Positions 31,246-40,007 of a stretch of DNA of 64,000 bases are shown here, piece by piece. Source of the DNA: Yersinia rohdei ATCC 43380. GTDB lineage: Bacteria > Pseudomonadota > Gammaproteobacteria > Enterobacterales > Enterobacteriaceae. The stretch spans positions 1-64,000 of the forward strand of contig NZ_ACCD01000010.1 in NCBI RefSeq assembly GCF_000173775.1. The letters are read 5' to 3'. The notes beneath the pieces were generated by a model. The model searched no databases, had not been told where the DNA came from, and saw only the letters and a list, made by a program, of their open reading frames with translations. Position numbers and translations under genes: made by a program. Each line of letters opens with the position of its first letter. Within the stretch, counting starts at the first letter, position 1.

Positions 31246-33034
31246 TATTGAGCAACTCAGGTCGCCGAAAAAACTCTGGCCGACACTAAAACGCCTGCTT
31301 TCTTATGGTTCTCCTTACCGTAAACCCTTAGGGTTGGCGGTATTAATGCTGTGGGTTGCGGCGGCGGCCGAGGTCAGTGGCCCACTGTTGATAAGCTATT
31401 TCATTGATCATGTGGTCGCGAAAGGAACCTTACCTTTAGGGTTGGTCAGTGGGTTGGCATTGGCTTATTTACTGCTGCAATTGTTGGCCGCGGCTTTACA
31501 TTATTTTCAGGCATTATTATTCAATCGGACAGCTGTTGGCGTGGTTCAACGGTTACGTATTGAAGTGATGGATGCCGCCTTGCGCCAGCCTCTTAGTGCT
31601 TTTGATACTCAGCCAGTAGGGCAATTGATTTCCCGCGTAACAAATGACACTGAAGTTATAAAAGATTTGTATGTGATGGTGGTGTCAACCGTACTGAAAA
31701 GCGCGGCGTTAATTGGTGCAATGCTGGTGGCGATGTTCAGTTTGGATTGGCGTATGGCGCTGATTTCAATTTGTATTTTCCCAGCGGTGCTGGTGGTTAT
31801 GGCTATTTATCAGCGCTATAGCACGCCAGTGGTGCGCCGGGTTAGGGCCTATTTGGCTGACATTAATGACGGCTTTAATGAAGTTATTAATGGTATGGGC
31901 GTTATCCAGCAGTTTCGCCAACAAGCCCGTTTCGGGGAGCGGATGGAGTCTGCCAGCCGTGCACACTATGCTGCACGGATGCAAACGCTGCGCTTAGAAG
32001 GTTTTCTCTTGCGCCCATTGCTGAGCTTATTTTCTGCCATGGTGCTATGTGGTTTGTTGCTGCTGTTCGGCTTCAGCCCAGAAGGTTCGGTGGGTGTCGG
32101 TGTGTTGTACGCGTTTATTAACTATCTGGGCCGGCTGAATGAGCCATTAATTGAACTGACATCACAGCAATCCGTCATGCAACAGGCGGTAGTGGCAGGG
32201 GAGCGAATTTTCGAACTGATGGATCGCGCTCAGCAGGGTTATGGTACTGATGACCGCCCACTGAGCAGTGGACGCATTCAGGTCAAAAATGTCAGTTTTG
32301 CTTATCGTAGCGATAAAATGGTGCTGCAAAATATTACTCTTGAGGTGCCATCCCGCGGTTTTATTGCCTTAGTTGGGCATACTGGCAGCGGCAAGAGCAC
32401 ATTGGCTAACCTGTTGATGGGTTATTACCCCGTGCAGCAAGGCGAGATTTTTCTCGATGGCCGGCCGCTAGCTGAACTATCACATCAAGCTTTACGCCAG
32501 GGGGTTGCTATGGTGCAACAGGACCCAGTGGTTTTGGCGGATTCATTTTTTGCTAATGTGACTTTAGGTCGGAATATCAGTGAGCAACAAGTGTGGGCGG
32601 CGCTGGAAACCGTGCAATTGGCTCCCTTAGTCCGGGCATTACCGGATGGGCTACACAGCATGCTTGGGGAGCAGGGCAATACCTTATCAGTAGGGCAAAA
32701 ACAGCTATTGGCGATGGCTCGGGTATTAGTACAGACGCCACAAATTCTAATTCTGGATGAAGCGACGGCGAATATTGACTCTGGCACTGAGCAAGCTATT
32801 CAGCGGGCATTACAACTTATTCGAGAACATACCACGTTAGTGGTGATAGCCCACCGTCTTTCAACCATTGTTGATGCAGACACTATTCTGGTATTGCACC
32901 GTGGCGTCGCAGTGGAGCAAGGAAAGCACCAAGAATTGTTGGCAGCTCATGGCCGCTATTATCAAATGTACCAGTTGCAATTAGTAAGCGAAGATTTAGC
33001 CGCCATTGATCAAGTAGAAACCGCGGCGAGTTAG
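31238..33034 (+). CDS. mdlB: Multidrug ABC exporter half-transporter MdlB (SmdB type)
   Basis: Second half of the MdlAB exporter. 598 residues from the ATG at 31238 ([19 protein letters not shown]), which overlaps the mdlA stop; the frame is open upstream inside mdlA but that part is a shadow. It has six transmembrane helices and a nucleotide-binding domain with Walker [10 protein letters not shown], a non-canonical signature LSVGQKQ, and canonical Walker [13 protein letters not shown]. Degenerate elements in MdlA (Walker B) and MdlB (signature) would meet in the same composite ATP site. Confidence 0.92.
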   Translation: MSNIEQLRSPKKLWPTLKRLLSYGSPYRKPLGLAVLMLWVAAAAEVSGPLLISYFIDHVVAKGTLPLGLVSGLALAYLLLQLLAAALHYFQALLFNRTAVGVVQRLRIEVMDAALRQPLSAFDTQPVGQLISRVTNDTEVIKDLYVMVVSTVLKSAALIGAMLVAMFSLDWRMALISICIFPAVLVVMAIYQRYSTPVVRRVRAYLADINDGFNEVINGMGVIQQFRQQARFGERMESASRAHYAARMQTLRLEGFLLRPLLSLFSAMVLCGLLLLFGFSPEGSVGVGVLYAFINYLGRLNEPLIELTSQQSVMQQAVVAGERIFELMDRAQQGYGTDDRPLSSGRIQVKNVSFAYRSDKMVLQNITLEVPSRGFIALVGHTGSGKSTLANLLMGYYPVQQGEIFLDGRPLAELSHQALRQGVAMVQQDPVVLADSFFANVTLGRNISEQQVWAALETVQLAPLVRALPDGLHSMLGEQGNTLSVGQKQLLAMARVLVQTPQILILDEATANIDSGTEQAIQRALQLIREHTTLVVIAHRLSTIVDADTILVLHRGVAVEQGKHQELLAAHGRYYQMYQLQLVSEDLAAIDQVETAAS

Positions 33035-33043
33035 CAGACAACC

Positions 33044-33065
33044 TGTGGGGCTGGTTGGCCCCACA
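33044..33065 (+). terminator. Hairpin after mdlB
   Basis: TGTGGGGC and GCCCCACA form an 8-bp stem with a 6-nt loop starting 10 bp after the mdlB stop; there is no clear T-run. Confidence 0.6.
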
Positions 33066-33140
33066 AGCTCTGGCTGGATATTTTCCTACCCTCTTTTTTG
33101 GGGGCCGCCCCCATTAATACCCACGGGCCATGATAGCCGC

Positions 33141-33215
33141 ACGACAATCATCCACACGACAATCATCCACACGACAATAATCCACATGACAGTCAGCCGC
33201 ACTACAATCAGGCGA
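33141..33215 (+). repeat. 15-bp tandem repeat, five units
   Basis: Units ACGACAATCATCCAC, the same again, ACGACAATAATCCAC, ATGACAGTCAGCCGC and ACTACAATCAGGCGA. The first two are identical and later ones diverge, as in a slippage-generated array that is decaying. It ends 45 bp before the NtrC site of glnK. Confidence 0.85.
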
Positions 33216-33260
33216 AGTCATCACCTGACTGAAGCCTTTGTGCACTTTTGTGACATAAGT

Positions 33261-33277
33261 CGCACTAATTTGGTGCA
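33261..33277 (+). promoter_or_regulatory. NtrC (NRI) binding site upstream of glnK
   Basis: GCACTAATTTGGTGC matches the nitrogen-regulator consensus GCAC-N6-GGTGC closely and lies about 110 bp upstream of the sigma-54 promoter, a normal enhancer distance. A weaker half-site resemblance occurs at 33241. Confidence 0.8.
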
Positions 33278-33383
33278 CGAAAACCGTTCAATTCTATTGA
33301 TTCAGTCACAAAGCCTCTGGAGTTAGCAGCTCCGCCACCCTGAGTTCGCCCTTTCTGCATTAAATTCTTAAAACTTATATTTA

Positions 33384-33398
33384 TGGCATAGCCTTTGC
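33384..33398 (+). promoter_or_regulatory. Sigma-54 promoter of glnK-amtB
   Basis: TGGCATAGCCTTTGC carries the -24 GG and -12 GC elements separated by the required 10 bp. It lies 54 bp upstream of the glnK ATG. Confidence 0.85.
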
Positions 33399-33451
33399 TT
33401 TATTTGTTTCGTGGCAGACGTGAATTCGACTTAATTCGAGAAGGGGCAAAT

Positions 33452-33790
33452 ATGAAGCTGGTTACCGTGGTTATCAAACCATTTAAGCTGGAAGATGTGC
33501 GTGAAGCCTTGTCCTCTGTGGGTATTCAGGGGCTGACCGTAACCGAAGTGAAAGGATTTGGTCGCCAAAAAGGGCATGCAGAACTCTATCGGGGAGCTGA
33601 ATATAGCGTCAATTTCTTACCTAAAGTAAAAATTGATATTGCCATTGCCGATGATCAATTGGATGAAGTTATTGATGTGATCAGCAAGGCGGCCTATACC
33701 GGAAAAATTGGTGATGGCAAAATTTTCGTTGCTGAATTGCAACGTGTTATTCGCATTCGTACCGGCGAAACAGACGAAGCAGCACTGTAA
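33452..33790 (+). CDS. glnK: Nitrogen regulatory PII protein GlnK
   Basis: Trimeric PII signal protein that blocks the ammonium channel AmtB when nitrogen is plentiful and is uridylylated under limitation. 112 residues from the ATG at 33452 (MKLVTVVIKPFKLEDVREAL), behind a GAAGGGG ribosome site. The uridylylation target Tyr51 is in the T-loop (ELYRGAEYSVNF). First gene of glnK-amtB; expression is predicted to need NtrC and sigma-54 from the sites upstream. Confidence 0.97.
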   Translation: MKLVTVVIKPFKLEDVREALSSVGIQGLTVTEVKGFGRQKGHAELYRGAEYSVNFLPKVKIDIAIADDQLDEVIDVISKAAYTGKIGDGKIFVAELQRVIRIRTGETDEAAL

Positions 33791-33826
33791 TTTGCAGGCT
33801 CAAATTGAGTGAATAGGGATGGGTCG

Positions 33827-35119
33827 ATGATGAAAAAACTTTTATCCGTGTTGGGCTTGGGTTCGGTCGCAATGCTGCCTTCTTGGGCAATGGCCGCCGC
33901 ACCGGCTGTAGCTGACAAAGCTGATAACGCTTTTATGATGATTTGCACCGCCTTGGTGCTGTTTATGACTATTCCCGGTATTGCCCTGTTCTACGGCGGC
34001 TTGTTACGTTCTAAAAACGTATTATCGATGATGACTCAGGTCATGGTGAGCTTTGCCCTGATTTGCGTCTTGTGGATACTGTATGGCTACAGTCTGGCAT
34101 TCAGTACCGGCAATGCGTTCTTCGGTAACTTCGATATGGCGATGCTTAAAGGCATTGGGCTGACAAGCTTGAGCGGCACCTTCTATCAATATATCCATGT
34201 TGTGTTCCAGGCCTCATTCGCCTGTATCACTGTCGCGCTGGTGGTTGGTTCATTTGCCGAACGAATTCGTTTCTCCGCAGTATTAATTTTTGCCGTGCTG
34301 TGGTTTACCTTCTCATATCTGCCAATGGCGCACATGGTATGGGGCGGCGGTTTCCTGGCAATGGACGGCGCACTGGACTTCGCTGGTGGTACTGTGGTGC
34401 ACATTAATGCCGCTATCGCTGGTTTGGTGGGGGCTTACTTGCTCGGCAAACGTGCTGGTTTTGGCAAAGAAGCCTTCAAACCACACAACTTACCTATGGT
34501 GTTTACAGGTACAGCAATTCTGTATATCGGCTGGTTTGGCTTCAATGCCGGTTCCGCCAGTGCCGCTAACGAAATCGCCGCACTTGCCTTCGTGAATACG
34601 GTTGTGGCAACCGCGGGTGCCATTCTTTCCTGGGTCTTCGCCGAGTGGATTTTACGCGGTAAACCTTCGCTGTTAGGCGCATGTTCTGGTTGTATCGCAG
34701 GTTTGGTTGCGATTACTCCAGCAGCAGGTACTGTGGGGGTCGGTGGTGCACTGATTATCGGCCTGATTGGTGGTGTGGCCGGGCTGTGGGGTGTGGTGCT
34801 GCTGAAAAAATGGCTGCGGGTGGATGACACCTGTGATGTGTTCGGTGTTCACGGTGTGTGTGGGATTATTGGTTGTATTCTGACCGGGGTTTTCACTTCT
34901 GCTTCACTGGGCGGCACCGGTTACGCCACTGGCGTGACTATGGGGCATCAGGTGGGTGTGCAGTTGTTTAGCGTCGGTGTGTGTTTAGTCTGGTCTGGTG
35001 TGGTTGCTTTCGTTGCCTATAAAATTGCTGACTTGGTGGTGGGGCTGCGGGTACCGGAAGAACAAGAACGCGAAGGCTTGGATGTTAACAGTCACGGCGA
35101 AAATGCCTATAACCAGTAA
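33827..35119 (+). CDS. amtB: Ammonium channel AmtB
   Basis: Trimeric inner-membrane ammonium/ammonia channel regulated by GlnK. 430 residues from the ATG at 33827 (MMKKLLSVLGLGS); the next codon is also ATG. A cleavable signal peptide ends AMAAAP, then eleven transmembrane helices follow. Conserved channel segments include YIHVVFQASFACI (pore His), MAHMVWGGG and DVFGVHGVCGIIG (second pore His). Starts 36 bp after glnK. Confidence 0.97.
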   Translation: MMKKLLSVLGLGSVAMLPSWAMAAAPAVADKADNAFMMICTALVLFMTIPGIALFYGGLLRSKNVLSMMTQVMVSFALICVLWILYGYSLAFSTGNAFFGNFDMAMLKGIGLTSLSGTFYQYIHVVFQASFACITVALVVGSFAERIRFSAVLIFAVLWFTFSYLPMAHMVWGGGFLAMDGALDFAGGTVVHINAAIAGLVGAYLLGKRAGFGKEAFKPHNLPMVFTGTAILYIGWFGFNAGSASAANEIAALAFVNTVVATAGAILSWVFAEWILRGKPSLLGACSGCIAGLVAITPAAGTVGVGGALIIGLIGGVAGLWGVVLLKKWLRVDDTCDVFGVHGVCGIIGCILTGVFTSASLGGTGYATGVTMGHQVGVQLFSVGVCLVWSGVVAFVAYKIADLVVGLRVPEEQEREGLDVNSHGENAYNQ

Positions 35120-35251
35120 GAACTGGCTGAAGGCGGCCTAGTTAATAATAAGCTAACAAGACATTAAGATAAGTAGGGCAGTTGCTGGGGAATAATGCCA
35201 GAGAGTGTAATTACCCCAGCAGCACAAAAACAAGAATAATGATGATGCGAG

Positions 35252-35283
35252 AAACAGGGGCGATGGCGACATCACCCCTGTTT
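35252..35283 (+). terminator. amtB terminator
   Basis: AAACAGGGG and CCCCTGTTT form a 9-bp stem with an inner GATG/CATC helix, followed by GTTTT. A second hairpin (GCTGGGG/CCCCAGC) lies just upstream near 35184-35219. Confidence 0.75.
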
Positions 35284-35304
35284 GTTTTAAATAAAGACAA
35301 TTGA

Positions 35305-36171
35305 TTACAGCACCGGACGCAAACGAATCACACCTTCCTGCACAGTCGAGGCAACGAGTTCACCTTCTCGGTTATAGATCTGCCCGCGAACAAAGCCCCG
35401 CGCGCCAGAGGCCGATGTACTTTCAACCGCATACAACAACCAGTCATCTAAACGGAAAGGCCGATGGAACCACATAGAATGGTCGATAGTGGCAATTTGT
35501 ACTTGCGGCTCAAGGAAACCAATTCCGTGCGGTTGTAAGGCGGTTGGCAGGAAATTGAAATCTGAGGCATAACCTAATAAATACTGATGAACCCGCAGGT
35601 CGTCCGGCATTTGGCCATTGGCACGGAACCACACATGGCGATTTGGCTCATCGATTGACCCCTGCAGTGGGTTGTGGAATTTTACTGGCCGCATTTCAAT
35701 GGGTTGATGACCAATAAATTTTTCGCGCACTTTCTCGGGAATCAAATGGGCAAATTTACGGGCAATGTCAGTTTCTGACATCAATCCCTCCGGCGGGGGA
35801 ACATCTGGCATGGTATTTTGGTGCTCAACGCCCTCTTCTTGGACTTGGAACGATGCCGTCATGTAGAAAATAGGTTTACCATTTTGAATGGCACTAATTC
35901 TACGCGCACTGAAACTTTTGCCATCACGCAAAGTTTCGACGTCATAAATAATAGGTTTGCTGCTGTCCCCAGGGCGTAAAAAATAGCTGTGAAACGAATG
36001 GACAGAGCGGTCACTGGGGACAGTCTGTTTGGCCGCATAAATTGCCTGACCCACAACCTGGCCACCAAACACTTGGCGTAAGCCCAAATCTTCGCTTTGT
36101 CCCCGGAAGATCCCTTCTTCAATTTTTTCCAGAAAGAGTAGATCGAGCAGTTTTTTTAGTGCCTGACTCAT
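35305..36171 (-). CDS. tesB: Acyl-CoA thioesterase II
   Basis: Double-hotdog thioesterase with broad specificity for medium- to long-chain acyl-CoAs. 288 residues from the ATG at 36171 ([20 protein letters not shown]), aligning with the E. coli start; an upstream extension of nine codons is unlikely. Conserved segments [25 protein letters not shown] and [17 protein letters not shown] (catalytic Asp and Thr region) are present. Convergent with amtB and divergent from ybaY, as in E. coli. Confidence 0.95.
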   Translation of the reverse strand: MSQALKKLLDLLFLEKIEEGIFRGQSEDLGLRQVFGGQVVGQAIYAAKQTVPSDRSVHSFHSYFLRPGDSSKPIIYDVETLRDGKSFSARRISAIQNGKPIFYMTASFQVQEEGVEHQNTMPDVPPPEGLMSETDIARKFAHLIPEKVREKFIGHQPIEMRPVKFHNPLQGSIDEPNRHVWFRANGQMPDDLRVHQYLLGYASDFNFLPTALQPHGIGFLEPQVQIATIDHSMWFHRPFRLDDWLLYAVESTSASGARGFVRGQIYNREGELVASTVQEGVIRLRPVL

Positions 36172-36418
36172 GTTGCGGCCCCTGATGATTGAGTTCATAC
36201 ACAGTGTGCTGAATCCATTGGGGGGACGTCAATATATTGCTGCTCAACTAATGATTATCTAATAAGGATTAGTCTGATAAATAGCGCAATGGGGTGGAAA
36301 CGGACATTAATCAGCATATTGCGCTATAATTAGCAGGCTAGGTGGTTGAAGCCACTTATTAAACGCGGGCTTAAGTTGGACATAGCCAGCATCTTAATAA
36401 TAAGAAGGAGGGAGACCT

Positions 36419-36943
36419 ATGAAACCTTGGCAACCAATTAAATTATGGCAGATAGTGGGTGGGGCAGTATTCGTCGTGAGTTTAGCAGGGTGTGCTCATA
36501 AAGGAGCTGATGTTCCGGTGCCCGCGCCAGCAACAGCAGCGGCTGCACCTATTACGCAGCCGACAGTGCAGGGGACAGTGAACATCCGCGAGCGCATTGC
36601 TTTGCCACCTGATGCCGTTGTAACGGTTACGTTGTCGGATGCCTCATTGGCAGATGCACCTACCCGGATCATTGCGCAAAAAGCCGTTCGAACTGAGGGT
36701 AAACAGGCACCATTTACTTTTGTCTTGCCATTTAATCCGGCAGAGATTCAGCCAAATGCCCATATTATTGTCAGTGCGGCTATCACCCATAATGGCCAAT
36801 TGATGTTTATCACTGACACCATTCAAGAGGTCATTAATAATGGGGCTGGTACTCAGGCTAACCTGTTGTTGGTTCCGGTGACCTCAGTGGCCATTGAGAC
36901 AGCACCAACAGCGGCAACCCCTGGCACGGGGACGATACAGTAA
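36419..36943 (+). CDS. ybaY: YbaY family lipoprotein (YscW-like domain)
   Basis: Predicted outer-membrane lipoprotein of unknown role. 174 residues: a signal peptide with lipobox SLAGC (Cys25), an Ala/Pro-rich linker (about 30-50), and a beta-rich domain (VQGTVNIRERIALPPDAVVTV) resembling the YscW/YbaY family found in pilotin-type lipoproteins. A low-complexity Ala/Thr tail follows. A strong ribosome site (AAGGAGGGAG) precedes the ATG. Convergent with ybaZ. Confidence 0.88.
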   Translation: MKPWQPIKLWQIVGGAVFVVSLAGCAHKGADVPVPAPATAAAAPITQPTVQGTVNIRERIALPPDAVVTVTLSDASLADAPTRIIAQKAVRTEGKQAPFTFVLPFNPAEIQPNAHIIVSAAITHNGQLMFITDTIQEVINNGAGTQANLLLVPVTSVAIETAPTAATPGTGTIQ

Positions 36944-36988
36944 CCTTGAAAAGCGCTATAGGAATATCATCATTCTGCAGCGCTTTTA

Positions 36989-37378
36989 TTATTCGTATTG
37001 CCAACGATACTGTTGTAAATCAATCCGCCCAGCAGGGGTTATTTCAATACCTTCAGCCAACAACGCGTTTTTCTGCCTAAGATAATCCTCACCAACTAAT
37101 GATATTTCGCCATGACGATTAATAACGCGATACCAAGGTAATAGAGAGCCTTGGGGAAGGCGCTTTAGTACACCGCCAACTTGTCGTGCAGCTCTAGGGG
37201 AACCTATCAGCCGGGCAATATCACCATAGGTGGTGACTTGCCCATAAGGGATTGCCGCCACCACATGGAATACACGTTGGCGAAAACTGTCTGCTATTTG
37301 TGCGTTGCTTTGCTCTGCGATAGCATTCAGTTCTTGGGTACTATCCTGATTTTGTGACTCTATTTTTAATGATGTCAC
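36989..37378 (-). CDS. ybaZ: Alkyltransferase-like protein (Atl/YbaZ)
   Basis: DNA-damage recognition protein that binds O6-alkylguanine and hands it to nucleotide excision repair. 129 residues, with a family-typical core from residue 31 (DSFRQRVFHVVAAIPYGQV). In the active-site position the alkyltransferase PCHRV motif is PWYRV with Trp82, so the protein cannot accept alkyl groups itself. The N-terminal 30 polar residues precede the conserved core; the start could be shorter. Confidence 0.92.
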   Translation of the reverse strand: MTSLKIESQNQDSTQELNAIAEQSNAQIADSFRQRVFHVVAAIPYGQVTTYGDIARLIGSPRAARQVGGVLKRLPQGSLLPWYRVINRHGEISLVGEDYLRQKNALLAEGIEITPAGRIDLQQYRWQYE

Positions 37379-37630
37379 GGCATTCCCTTTTTATCTGTAA
37401 TCTGCCGGGTGGATAGATTGGCGCTATCAAGGTAAATAGCGAGATATAAATAAAATAAGTGAAATAAATAGCATTCGCAGCCACTTTTTTACTAAAAGAA
37501 AATAATTTTGATATTCATTAAAGGATGGTTGGACAAGAAACCATCGGTTGGCGCGGGTTGTCTTGCTATTTAATGAGGCATGGCCGATAATGCACACCGC
37601 TCCAGAGTATAAGGAGCCGTTAACGTCAAT

Positions 37631-37743
37631 GGAGGCCCTGTTGGTTCTCCCGCAACACTAACTTGTGAACTCGGTCAGATCCGGAAGGAAGCAGCCGTAG
37701 CAGGCGAGGTGTGTGCCGGGATGTAGCTGGCAGGGCCTCCACC
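37631..37743 (+). ncRNA. ffs: 4.5S RNA (signal recognition particle RNA)
   Basis: RNA component of the bacterial SRP, pairing with Ffh to target membrane proteins. The conserved apical region reads CAGATCCGGAAGGAAGCAGC, and the ends GGAGGCCCTG and CAGGGCCTCC form the closing helix. Length (about 113 nt) and position after ybaZ match E. coli ffs. Confidence 0.97.
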
Positions 37744-38261
37744 ATTTCTATCGTATCAATCTCTCGCCTGATTTCTCTGATGACTTATTGCAATATCCTC
37801 CTCCAATAGCATTTGCTGTTACTTTGCCACACCCTGCATCTTTCAAGTTGTCGTTTATTATCGCCATCGTTGTATTTTGATATCTTGTTCGTCAGATATG
37901 GGGTTACTGAAGTGAATGAATTTCGAACAATTTAATAGGATTTTTCTTATTTTTATAGAAGTATGTATTCTATTTATATTTTAGATTTAGCAAAGAATTA
38001 ATAATATTTCAAAGCTATTAGCTATAAGTTCGAGTTTTAATAAATTAATAGAAGCCACAATGTTTTACTGAAATGCGGTGATAGTCCTATGACTTTCCTT
38101 GAGCACAGCTGTGCAATAAGGCGGGATTAAAGTTAACCTTTAATACCGTAGCGCCATCACAACAGTTATCCCAAATTAAAACACGTACAAACCACCTACC
38201 GCATTGAAGCCAATAGTGATTATCGGCTCAACGTGGTGTGTCTTAACCAGCGTTAAGCAGA
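37744..38261. other. AT-rich gap between ffs and ymoA
   Basis: 518 bp without a recognised gene. A 34-codon open stretch with no start codon (38152-38256) ends 6 bp before the ymoA stop; its reading (TTYRIEANSDYRLNVVCLNQ then R) looks somewhat protein-like and could be a gene remnant. E. coli carries ylaB, ylaC and maa in this interval; they are absent here. Confidence 0.5.
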
Positions 38262-38465
38262 CTATTTTACATGTTGCCAGACGGTAGGGGGAATTTTATC
38301 ATAAAGCTTATTCATAGTGAGTTCAGCTAAACGATGGTCAGCGGCTGAGTAAAATAATTCCAACTCATCATCTGAAAGCTCATACTTATTTTTTTCAATT
38401 ACGCGCTCTAATGTATCGATAGTCGTACATTTTCTTAAACGCATTAGATAGTCAGTCTTTGTCAT
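38262..38465 (-). CDS. ymoA: Hha-family expression modulator YmoA
   Basis: Small nucleoid-associated partner of H-NS that silences virulence genes thermally in Yersinia. 67 residues from the ATG at 38465 ([19 protein letters not shown]); the frame opens six codons earlier but the internal ATG gives the known YmoA start. The sequence [20 protein letters not shown] is the Hha/YmoA signature. It lies 47 bp after ymoB on the same strand, the conserved tomB-hha arrangement. Confidence 0.97.
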   Translation of the reverse strand: MTKTDYLMRLRKCTTIDTLERVIEKNKYELSDDELELFYSAADHRLAELTMNKLYDKIPPTVWQHVK

Positions 38466-38512
38466 GGTAATTTTTCTTCTCAATATACTAATAATATTAG
38501 GGGAACTATCCC

Positions 38513-38881
38513 TTAAGTTTTCATCAGGGTACAGATGTATTCCCCTGAGAATAGTCTGAATAAACGCTCTTTAGTTTTTTGCCAGCGGTGCAATTCAGGA
38601 TCGTTGATCCCATAACTACTAAACAAAGTATATGTATCGTCTAAATATTCTTCAACTAACTCTGACAGTTCACCGCCATCGGGGTATTTTATTTTAAAAC
38701 TCATCACAAATGAAGCTATATGCTCGATCAAATCATTGAGTTGCAGGTTTACGGCAGATGTCGGGTCATTTACCCAGCCATGGTGACTATCACCGAGGGT
38801 GGCGATACCTTCATCATACAAACTCTCACATAGAAACTTCAATTGGGCAATATCATGCCGCTTAGGTGAGTACTCATCCAT
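38513..38881 (-). CDS. ymoB: YmoA/Hha modulator YmoB (TomB family)
   Basis: TomB/YmoB antagonises Hha/YmoA; for E. coli TomB an oxygen-dependent oxidation of an Hha cysteine has been reported to depend on a conserved TomB cysteine. 122 residues, beginning [18 protein letters not shown], where the cysteine is residue 18. The N-terminal two thirds follow TomB closely ([23 protein letters not shown]); the C-terminus ([19 protein letters not shown]) is divergent. Probably co-transcribed with ymoA. Confidence 0.94.
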   Translation of the reverse strand: MDEYSPKRHDIAQLKFLCESLYDEGIATLGDSHHGWVNDPTSAVNLQLNDLIEHIASFVMSFKIKYPDGGELSELVEEYLDDTYTLFSSYGINDPELHRWQKTKERLFRLFSGEYICTLMKT

Positions 38882-39039
38882 ATCATCCCCTCCGTAAACG
38901 CTTAATTCGGTGTTGATAACACAATGTGAGTAGATCGGTAATCATATAAAGGCAGAGTCTTATCGGTAAAGAATATAAACTTGTCTTGCTATGAATATAA
39001 ATCATTTCTCTGCTCACCGCGCAACTTTATTACTTAATC

Positions 39040-39393
39040 TTACAATTCATCAGCGGTTGAGGGCCTATCTTTGTTAATTATATCAAAGATGATTTTTTCT
39101 GGATGTACAATAAATGTTACAGTATCTGTTAGTGATTCTTCAGTATTGATATCCAGGCATGGGTTGAAAATATGCCACCTATAAGAGTAAGTCATTGAAT
39201 AACAATTATCTTCTAAGTGGGTGATATCAAGGATTACTAATGAATCCGCTGTAAATTTGGCATTTTCAGAATAATACATTAACCCGGAAACTAAACTTCC
39301 TTCAATTTCTTGGATATTATTACTGATAACATTCTTCAGTAATAAAACCGAGTATCCCACCGAGCTGAAGTCCCCAGCTATTTCATTGTTCAT
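39040..39393 (-). CDS. Hypothetical protein, 117 residues
   Basis: I do not recognise this protein. It starts MNNEIAGDFSSVGYSVLLLK after a weak GGA site 8 nt upstream. It has no signal peptide or transmembrane helix and is acidic. The middle is rich in aromatic residues (CYSMTYSYRWHIFNPC) with two cysteines, and the predicted pattern is mixed strands and helices. It lies upstream of ymoB on the same strand with a 158-bp gap, in AT-rich DNA at the edge of a region absent from E. coli. Codon use is AT-rich, suggesting transfer. It could be a stand-alone immunity-like or stress protein, but nothing visible proves a role. Confidence 0.6.
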   Translation of the reverse strand: MNNEIAGDFSSVGYSVLLLKNVISNNIQEIEGSLVSGLMYYSENAKFTADSLVILDITHLEDNCYSMTYSYRWHIFNPCLDINTEESLTDTVTFIVHPEKIIFDIINKDRPSTADEL

Positions 39394-39588
39394 TAATCGT
39401 CCGCTTATGGTGGTGCAAAATGCGATGATATTTTGTCCTCAACAGCTATTGACCTGATCTGAAGCAAAACATTCAATTTTAATCAAATTTATCAACCCAA
39501 AGGGTTAGTTAACGCATAGTGGGGTTATTGGGGCCACTATCTTTCAATAACGCTATCATTCAATAACACTATTCTACAATAAAGACAT

Positions 39589-39623
39589 TAATCTTAAATA
39601 GGGCATCCCGCTATTTAAGATTA
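39589..39623. repeat. Perfect 13-bp inverted repeat
   Basis: TAATCTTAAATAG and its exact complement flank a 9-nt loop. It sits alone in intergenic DNA, about 190 bp from the nearest gene. It is not followed by a T-run on the plus strand and may be a terminator remnant, an mRNA structure or part of a mobile-element end. Confidence 0.6.
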
Positions 39624-39815
39624 TTACCCGCGATTAATTTTTCATAACACTATTAATTTAGAATGCTCTGTGAGTTTTATCAAGTGGAGGCTATCGAATT
39701 AATTATTTTTTTATTACGTAATTTACTGTTTTGCGAGCATTAACGAGTAATTGTCTTACTAGAATACCAAAATCAAGCTGGCCCTCACCAGTGAAGCCCA
39801 GTAAGGAGAGTTTAA

Positions 39816-39947
39816 TTTACTGTAACTAATGATGTAACGGCATTTTTACCCACAGAGCTAGATGCTGTTGCGCATAATTTTCATGTGTATCGGGGGGCGC
39901 AATGGCTCGTGACTTGTGAAATGGAACAGCCAACAACAGAGTCTTGA
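39816..39947 (+). pseudogene. Possible decayed small gene lacking a start codon
   Basis: A 43-codon stretch bounded by an in-frame TAA (39813) and TGA (39945). It reads TVTNDVTAFLPTELDAVAHN then FHVYRGAQWLVTCEMEQPTTES, which has protein-like composition. AGGAG (39804-39808) stands at ideal spacing for a start at 39816, where the codon is TTT. I do not recognise the family. It may be a gene that has lost its start, the tail of a deleted gene, or chance. Confidence 0.35.
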
Positions 39948-39967
39948 ACTTAATGATGATATGTGAT

Positions 39968-39980
39968 GTTATAATATAAC
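39968..39980 (+). promoter_or_regulatory. Zur-like box of the zinc transporter operon
   Basis: GTTATAATATAAC is a perfect palindrome around one central base and matches the enterobacterial Zur core. It overlaps a TATAAT -10 element (39970-39975), so bound Zur with zinc would block transcription. The first ORF begins 28 bp downstream. It differs from the rpmE2 box only at the centre. Confidence 0.8.
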
Positions 39981-40007
39981 TATATAGCCACCTGTCATTT
40001 ATCTAAG

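Larger units (their letters stand above)
33035..33451. other. mdlB-glnK spacer: hairpin, tandem repeat, nitrogen-control sites
   Basis: 417 bp without a credible gene. A 93-codon frame (33045-33326) merely reads through the tandem repeats. It holds a hairpin (33044-33065), five 15-bp repeats (33141-33215), an NtrC-type site (33261-33277) and a sigma-54 promoter (33384-33398). Confidence 0.75.
39394..40007. other. Long AT-rich spacer before the zinc module
   Basis: 614 bp without an intact gene. It contains a strong hairpin (39589-39623), an open stretch with a ribosome site but no start codon (39816-39947), and a Zur-like box over the promoter (39968-39980). Confidence 0.65.

Noticed and set aside
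33141..33215. CRISPR-like array
   Set aside because: Units are 15 bp, directly adjacent and without spacers; no cas genes are nearby.
33045..33326. 93-codon frame after mdlB with repeated HTTI-type residues
   Set aside because: The repeats are the 15-bp tandem array read as protein, and the frame crosses the NtrC site.
37836..37860. Further ERIC fragment after ffs (CTGCATCTTTCAAGTTG)
   Set aside because: The match to an ERIC end is short and imperfect; not enough to call.
38152..38256. 34-codon open stretch beside ymoA as a separate gene
   Set aside because: No start codon and too short to distinguish from chance; noted only within the gap entry.
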